DNA of 64,000 bases from Phaeosaccion multiseriatum (taxonomy: Eukaryota; Ochrophyta, other classes): contig OZ218950.1 in assembly GCA_965112735.1 (NCBI GenBank), positions 434,001 through 498,000 of the forward strand, in the 5' to 3' direction. The position numbers and the translations under genes are program-made. The notes beneath the pieces are model-generated. The model had not been told where the DNA came from. It did not search any database and saw only the letters and a list, made by a program, of their open reading frames with translations. Below, one piece after another: positions 57,418 to 64,000 of the stretch; position 1 is the first letter of the stretch, and every line of letters begins with the position of its first letter.

Positions 57418-58083
57418 ATGTTTTCGTTCATCTCCACACGAGCAGCGAGGAATGGAGTTGCCTTCTTCTCGCGACAGCGGTTGCACACCATGCGCACCCA
57501 GGAGGCGCTTCGCTTGGTGGAGACAAAAGATGTTGGGGTGCGGGCGGTGGCACGAACTGACTTGGCCAGGGGTACAGAAATCTGCGCGTGGGGGCCATTC
57601 AAGGACACAGGCAGCGCACGACCTTCTCCGACAATGCACACGGTGATGCTGGACAGTACCGTTCATGTTGCGCCGACGGAGGGGGCAGAATTCATTAACC
57701 ATGCTTGTGCAAACACCAATACCAGAATCATCATCCATGAGGACAGTCGCGGGGCTTCCTTTGTGGTTACGGAGGATGTGAGGGAGGGTGATGCCCTGTC
57801 CTTCAATTACAACACCACGGAGTGGGACATGAACTCTCCCTTTACGTGTCAATGCCCGGCTTGTGTGGAGAAATCATTTCCCACAGTGGTGCGAGGATTC
57901 AAGCATCTGTCTCTGAAAGACCAGGGAAAGATCTCACACGAAGCCAGCCCTTTGATCCTCCAACGAGCCGCCGAGGAGGCGTATGCCTTTTTGAAGCACG
58001 TGAATGGTTTGCAACAGGATGCAGCCAGTTACTACGCGCCCATTAATGAGGAGGAGGAAGAAGAGAGGGTCGGCGCGCTTTGA
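57418..58083 (+). CDS. SET-domain protein (putative lysine methyltransferase)
   Basis: 221 codons, intronless from the ATG at 57418. The C-terminal half of a SET domain is clear: EGAEFINHACANTNTRI matches the NHxC substrate/SAM-binding motif, and VREGDALSFNYNTTEWDM contains the catalytic Tyr motif (usual DELTFDY). The end of the domain has FTCQCPACVEK, a post-SET-like Cys cluster. The N-terminal part (RLVETKDVGVRAVARTDLAR) resembles the first SET strands. It is small and lacks other domains, like algal stand-alone SET proteins. Histone or non-histone target unknown. MFSFISTRAARNGVAFFSRQ could be an organelle presequence if it is the true start. Confidence 0.72.
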   Translation: MFSFISTRAARNGVAFFSRQRLHTMRTQEALRLVETKDVGVRAVARTDLARGTEICAWGPFKDTGSARPSPTMHTVMLDSTVHVAPTEGAEFINHACANTNTRIIIHEDSRGASFVVTEDVREGDALSFNYNTTEWDMNSPFTCQCPACVEKSFPTVVRGFKHLSLKDQGKISHEASPLILQRAAEEAYAFLKHVNGLQQDAASYYAPINEEEEEERVGAL

Positions 58084-58267
58084 TCACCATGCCTTTTTTG
58101 TAAGATACTTTGTCGGTCATCACCGGATTTGGCGCGCTTTGATCACCACGGGACTCACCCCAAGGCGGACATTATTGTTGGTATTACATATATATAAGAT
58201 AGTCTGGTTAGCACCTCATTTATGAAGAAGGGAGAAAGCAGTTTGACGACAGTCGAAGGGCCGCACG
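58084..58267. other. 3' flank of the SET gene
   Basis: Contains a 19-base direct repeat (GGCGCGCTTTGATCACCA at about 58073 and 58131). Nothing else seen. Confidence 0.4.
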
Positions 58268-58504
58268 TCAGTTTTCCGTCTTGACAAGCAAGGCCCGGAT
58301 TGAATTACGATAAGCAAATAGCACAAGCAACAACACACAAAACGAGAGCACACCCATTCTTTGTTGAGCCACGTCTCCATAACTAGAGAGGGGCGTCACG
58401 TGGGGTGTGATGGAGGACGCCGACGACGTAATATGATCACAACAGGTGACGAGCCCTTCTTGCCCCGTCCCGCCCAGCCACTCCAACGAGCCACTCTTAG
58501 TCAT
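58268..58504 (-). CDS. Possible small tail-anchored membrane protein
   Basis: ATG at 58504, 78 codons, with a C-terminal hydrophobic helix (MGVLSFCVLLLVLFAY) and a short basic tail. No homology recognised. It is included because composition and the single hydrophobic segment look protein-like; it could be chance. Confidence 0.35.
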   Translation of the reverse strand: MTKSGSLEWLGGTGQEGLVTCCDHITSSASSITPHVTPLSSYGDVAQQRMGVLSFCVLLLVLFAYRNSIRALLVKTEN

Positions 58505-58839
58505 GTCAACCACACCACACCGCCGTCAAAGACTGCACCGAAAACGGATTCAACGGAGTCGCTCAGCCAGCTATCGCTTCAGACCACTTGCCCCCCACCT
58601 CAAAGCCCACAGGTGAGAGGAAGCTTCTTTCAGAGCACCAACGCCGCGAGAAAGTCAAGGGGTCATCTCCACCCCGGGAGTACATGCTTTGCCCTGGAGG
58701 AAAGGTGCCTCTCCGTATTCCTTACCTCAACCGTTCAGAACCCCTATACCCTTTACGCACTCCAGGCACCGAACTACCAACAGCCAAGTCACAACACCGC
58801 AGAATACCGAAACCCTCCTTTGTGGAAGAGGTGCGTTGA
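58505..58839 (+). CDS. Possible exon of a hypothetical protein
   Basis: An open frame with protein-like composition (VKDCTENGFNGVAQPAIASD; MLCPGGKVPLRIPYLNRSEP) ending FVEEVR-stop at 58837-58839. No ATG in frame before the likely coding part, so an upstream exon is needed. Family unknown; divergent from the minus-strand ORF at 58268. Confidence 0.35.
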
Positions 58840-59092
58840 ATAGAAGGAAGGCAGCAGGGCTGCGAAATACAAGCAAAAGACAAAGACGCTGTGTTTTTGT
58901 TGGTGTGAGGCCGTTCATTTCTATACAAAAGCGGCCTCAGGGTCGCTGCTGCTTCTGCCTCTGATTCCTCAGCTGGTGCTGCTGCTGCTCTGCTGCTGTT
59001 GCTCTATCTTGCCAAACTAAACCTTCCGCGTCGTGCTGCTGTCGACGCACCAAGGCAATAATCTAGCGCCATAGGCTGCCATCCCATACCAT
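58840..59092. other. Spacer, RPS3 3' flank
   Basis: GCTGCTG-rich near 58975-59000. No gene seen. Confidence 0.4.
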
Positions 59093-61788
59093 CTAGTAGC
59101 CTGTGGCGGCTACCCCGGGCGTGTCCTCCAGGGGCTTCTCCTCCTTGGGGTCGTGGATGGTGATGACGTCGGACAGAGGCACCTTGGGGCCCTCCTTGCC
59201 CTAATGTTCAGCATGATTTGGTTGTGGGTTGTGGGTTGACGAGTTGGCGTGGTGGTGGGGGGGGTGCGTTCCAGTTCATGTTCGAGTGAGTCGAGTCGAA
59301 GCAACAGAACAGAAGGGAGAAGAACGGGAGGGTCGCCGTCAGTGTACAAGGAACGAGGGAGATAAATAGAGAAGAGAGGAGGGCTGCGCACACGCACACG
59401 CACGGCACAGCACAGCAAGTGCTTTGCTAATCTAGAGTTATGATTGTTCTATCAGTCAGAGTAATCAAGGAGAAGGAGGAGAAAACATCGTAGCACTTTG
59501 TTTTAATGCGCATGCAAGAATCAAATCAAACAGAGCAAACCCAACCAAACCAAGCCCCTCAGGCACAAAGCAAGCACACATCCACTCCAAGCAAGCAAGA
59601 GCACCCTCCCGCATACCCACAGCACAGCACAGCACACGTGCTCAGTAATTTTAAAGTTACGATTGTTTTATCAGTCAGAGGATTCAGACAGGGATAATTG
59701 TTTAACATCATTGCGAAGCGTGCTGTGTTTTGTAGACCAAATCAAATCAAATCAAGTCAAGACCCCAGCCCCACAAATCCCCCAACAAACAAACAAACAA
59801 ACACCCTTCCAGTCAAGATGAAAATAAACCGCAAAATACACAAGCAACTCCTCCCCGTCAACCCCCACCACTCACAAAACTCTCCTCACACGTACCGTTG
59901 GGTCGTGCGCAAGCATGATGGCGACCGTTACACCGAGCACTCCCTGTCGCATCATGACGTGGCGCACGGCGTAGTCTACGTACTCCTCCCTCGCGCGGCC
60001 GGACTTGATCATGTAACCGTCACGGAACTTCATGGCCTTGGCTCGCTGGGCACGCAGCTTTCCGCTGACGATCACCTCAGCTCCCTTGGCGCCGGACTCC
60101 ATAATGAAACGGAGGACACCGTAGCACGCACGTCGCACGGCCAGGCCGCCGATGAGTTTGTACTTGAGAGACTCGGCCTGATGGATAACCGTAAAGAAGT
60201 GGCGGCAGGAGAAATGAGGAGGAGGAGGGGAGGGGACGAGAGAAGCAATGGGGTGAGATGGGTGGGTGGGATCATGGGGACAGGCGGTGTGGCTGTGGAA
60301 AGGGCCCACGCTTTACAGCACAGCACTGTGCTCAGTTAAATTTAAAGTTACGATTAGTTTCTCAGTCAGAGGACTCAGACAGGGATAATTGTTTAACATC
60401 ATTGCGAAGCGTGCTGTGCCGGTGTGTGTGTGTGTGTGAAAAGAGTGTGGGTGGGTGTCAACGGGAGCAATGCCCACTCTTTCTCCATACCCCATGTCCG
60501 CATCCATGTATGTGCGTCAAGTGGAACCAAACAAATCCGCCAAACACCTTCTATCTCAAGACAGGCAGACAGACAGACCGAGACTGGAAAGAAGAGAGGA
60601 GGGCGCTCAAATTGAACCAAAATCAAAATCAGCAGCTCCTCTTGAGCACACGTAGCACGTACGTACAGCTCACTCACTCGCTCACTCACTCTCACCTGCG
60701 TCTGGGCGCACAGCCCTCGCTTGGCGATCCTCTCTGCGTAAAGCTCAACGCCATTCTCCTGGAACTTGAAGCGCTTCTGCACAACGGAGGTGAGCTCACG
60801 GATGCGCTGCCCCTTCTCTCCGAGCACGTTTTGTGGGCGGGTGGCACGGATGATAATCTCAGTGCGCAGGGGGGTGTTTCGCACCTCCACACCTGCGTAC
60901 CCGTCCTCCGCGAGCTCCTTGTTCAGGAGCTGTGTGTGCGCGTGTGTGTGATGTGTAGCAAGTCGGACATGTGAGGGGAGAGGGGGGAATGAAAGAAGGG
61001 GTACGAGGAGGCGGAGGTAAGGGGAGGAGACGGAAAAGGAAGAGGCTTCGGTTAGGGAATGGAGATAGGCGCCTTGAAGGCACAGTCTTGAGTACAAGAT
61101 TGCGTAGCTGGTGCTGGCTGTGGTGCCATGTGCTATACGAAGGTATACCCTCCTCCTCCTCCCTCCTCGGCTGCTGCTCAAATTTGCCAAGCCCTTAAAG
61201 CAGACCGAGGTAAACAATCCGCGCGTCCACAGCAGAAGCCGGGACCTCCATGGGTACGAAGGAAGTCTCCTGAAGTGTTTCACGTTGCAGTGTCCTTTCT
61301 CCTCTTTTCACTCAGAATTGGGTCATACCCTTGGGTCCTCCTTCCTCCATCATCTCTCGTCTCTTCCCGCCCATCCATCATCTCCTCCCCGAATTGCTGC
61401 ATAGACCACGTCTTGTGCTGCAGGATAATCCTTCAGCACACGTTTTGCTATCAAAGCTTGTCCCTTTCGAAGGCCCTCTTTCTCTCTCTCCTCTCCTGTT
61501 TGGCCTCCTCTTCGCTGATTCCCACCCCCTCGATCGCTGAAGGACTCCTGAGCTCGTAACCCAGCCGCCGGTATAGGCCCCCACTAGAGAAACCACGAGC
61601 TGCCCTGCATAGCTCCTCCTGCACCTCAAGGCGTAACCAGCTCTCCCTCTGGCACCGAGGAGGAGGTGACCATGACCTCCTCCCTTCCCTCGCCGTGGAG
61701 CATCACAAATACCTACCTCGTTGAGCTCGGCGTAGAACACACCGTCCGCCACAAACTTGCGCTTCTTGTTCATGTCAGCCTGCGCCAT
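59093..61788 (-). CDS. RPS3: 40S ribosomal protein uS3 (RPS3)
   Basis: Four exons (61788-61717, 60929-60696, 60177-59896, 59200-59093), all phase 0, 231 residues. Segments [59 protein letters not shown] (KH domain), [20 protein letters not shown] and [15 protein letters not shown] are near-universal in eukaryotic uS3. The protein sits at the mRNA entry channel of the 40S subunit. The C-terminal tail ([16 protein letters not shown]) is of usual length. Introns 2 and 3 contain conserved 100-base elements that look like C/D snoRNAs (see 59628 and 60319), paralleling U15 snoRNA in animal RPS3 introns. Confidence 0.95.
59425..59475 (-). repeat. Degenerate third copy of the RPS3 intronic element
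   Basis: The stretch TTATGATTGTTCTATCAGTCAGAG on the plus strand resembles the D-box half of the elements at 59628 and 60319, but the C-box half is missing. Confidence 0.5.
59628..59727 (-). ncRNA. Candidate C/D box snoRNA in RPS3 intron 3
   Basis: Read on the minus strand: terminal stem CACAGCAC ... GTGCTGTG, C box ATGATGT, a guide ending TTATCCCTGT directly before D' box CTGA, a C'-like TGATAAA, and a D box CTGA just before the closing stem. The ten guide bases are complementary to ACAGGGAUAA of large-subunit rRNA (peptidyl-transferase region). By the D+5 rule the target is the second G of GGG. I recall a nearby methylation guided by yeast snR38, but the match needs checking. Host-gene location and a second conserved copy support it. 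Confidence 0.6.
60319..60418 (-). ncRNA. Candidate C/D box snoRNA in RPS3 intron 2
   Basis: Second copy of the element at 59628-59727. C box ATGATGT, guide TTATCCCTGT, D' box CTGA, D box CTGA and terminal stem CACAGCAC/GTGCTGTG are all kept, while the stretch between D' and D has several substitutions. That is the pattern expected of a functional guide RNA pair. Confidence 0.6.
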
Positions 61789-62269
61789 GGTTGCCTGAGG
61801 GAAGCAGCAGCAGCAGCTATTAATGCTCCCGATCCCACATCGCCACCCAGCGATTCCCCCGGGGGCCCAGGTCCCCACCACTAAAACTCACATCACACAC
61901 ACACATTCCTTGCTCGCTCTCTTCACCTTTCAACAAGAGGCATAGTAAGCAGAGAGGAGCGCTGCAATAAGATCCAGGGGACGTTCGTTGTGCACAGGAT
62001 TCACGACGGTGTAGTGGGCGCTCGGGATCGGCGTGGTATAGAGCAGGTAAGGAGGTTGTTGGGAGACAAGAGAGCCAAGGGTTAGAAATGACCTATCCTC
62101 TTCATGCTGCTGCAAGCGCAGCCGCACCGCAGCTTTCTTGATGCAGAGATTGACCCAACATTTTTGTCCTTTTTTGCACCGCCATACCCTCGCCTCTGTC
62201 TATCCTTGTCCGCCAGCAGACGAATCACAGCAGAGAGGAGCGAGCAAAGGCGCAAGATTGCGGGCCACG
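61789..62269. promoter_or_regulatory. Divergent promoter region, RPS3 / aminopropyltransferase
   Basis: 481 bases between the start codons. Contains a CAG/CAGCAG run near 61805 and CACACA near 61895. A further untranslated exon of either gene is possible. Confidence 0.4.
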
Positions 62270-63666
<1,397 letters not shown>

Positions 63667-64000
63667 GTAATGTACTTGATGTGTGTGTGTGTGCATCTAT
63701 TTGTGTTGTGTGGCGTTGCGTGCATCTCTCTCTCTGTGTGTGCGTGCATCTATGTCTATGTGTGTATGGCCGTTCATCTCTCTCTGTGTGTGAGAGTGCA
63801 TCCATGTGTTGTGTGTGCGTACATCTATGTGTTGTGTGCGTGCATCTATGTGGCATCTCTGTGTGTGTGTGCGTGCATCTACGTGTTTCTGCGCGTGCAT
63901 CTATGTTGTGTATATAGTGTGTACGCGTACATCTATGTGTGTTGTGTGTGCGTGGAGTGTCTCAGTGTGCATGCGTGCATCTATGTGTGTGTACGTGCAT
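63667..64000 (+). repeat. Start of intron 4 with (GT)n and GTGCATCTATGT repeats
   Basis: After the donor gtaatg the intron is an irregular array of GTGTGTG and GTGCATCTATGT units up to the window end. No exon found. Confidence 0.75.

Overview
This is nuclear DNA of a eukaryote. Nearly every recognisable gene is split by GT-AG introns (one GC-AG), the reading frames match conserved eukaryotic proteins, and introns and spacers are full of microsatellites. One gene (53354-54657) begins with a signal peptide followed by an A-F junction, the plastid-import hallmark of algae with a red-derived secondary plastid. A photosynthetic stramenopile is the best guess (moderate confidence; species not identified).

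Layout. 1-6213: two tandem copies of a gene made of repeated C/C/C/H zinc-knuckle units plus a conserved C-terminal domain (minus strand). 6405-6470: a lone exon resembling proteasome subunit alpha-5. 8359-9046: a three-exon SVIP-like p97/VCP-binding protein, divergent from NOP14 (9304-17052, 13 exons). 17441-27299: a nest of R2-like non-LTR retrotransposons (one near complete, three truncated) that has broken up another zinc-knuckle gene, whose end survives at 27300-28035. 29567-33680: two more intact zinc-knuckle copies in tandem on the plus strand. 34794-37728: a voltage-gated/cyclic-nucleotide-binding K+ channel. 38550-41855: CCR4-NOT subunit NOT2. 42749-44951: adenylate kinase. 45170-52491: an EF-hand/EML-type WD40 protein. 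53354-54657: a plastid-targeted membrane protein. 54.7-59.0 kb: gene fragments, a TIR element carrying a broken PHD finger, and a SET-domain gene. 59093-61788: ribosomal protein uS3 (RPS3), with two predicted C/D snoRNAs in its introns. 62270-window end: 5' part of a thermospermine/spermidine synthase gene.

Housekeeping genes occur as divergent pairs sharing short spacers (SVIP/NOP14, channel/NOT2, adenylate kinase/EML, RPS3/aminopropyltransferase).

The most interesting system is the retrotransposon family. Its protein has two RING-type fingers, a reverse transcriptase and an R2-type CCHC plus restriction-like endonuclease end. Three separate insertions sit at the same sequence (GTGCGAGA) inside the zinc-knuckle coding repeat, all antisense to the host gene, which points to a site-specific element using a multicopy, repeat-rich protein gene family as its landing site. 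Also notable are short motifs shared between introns of unrelated genes, placed so the two intron ends could pair.
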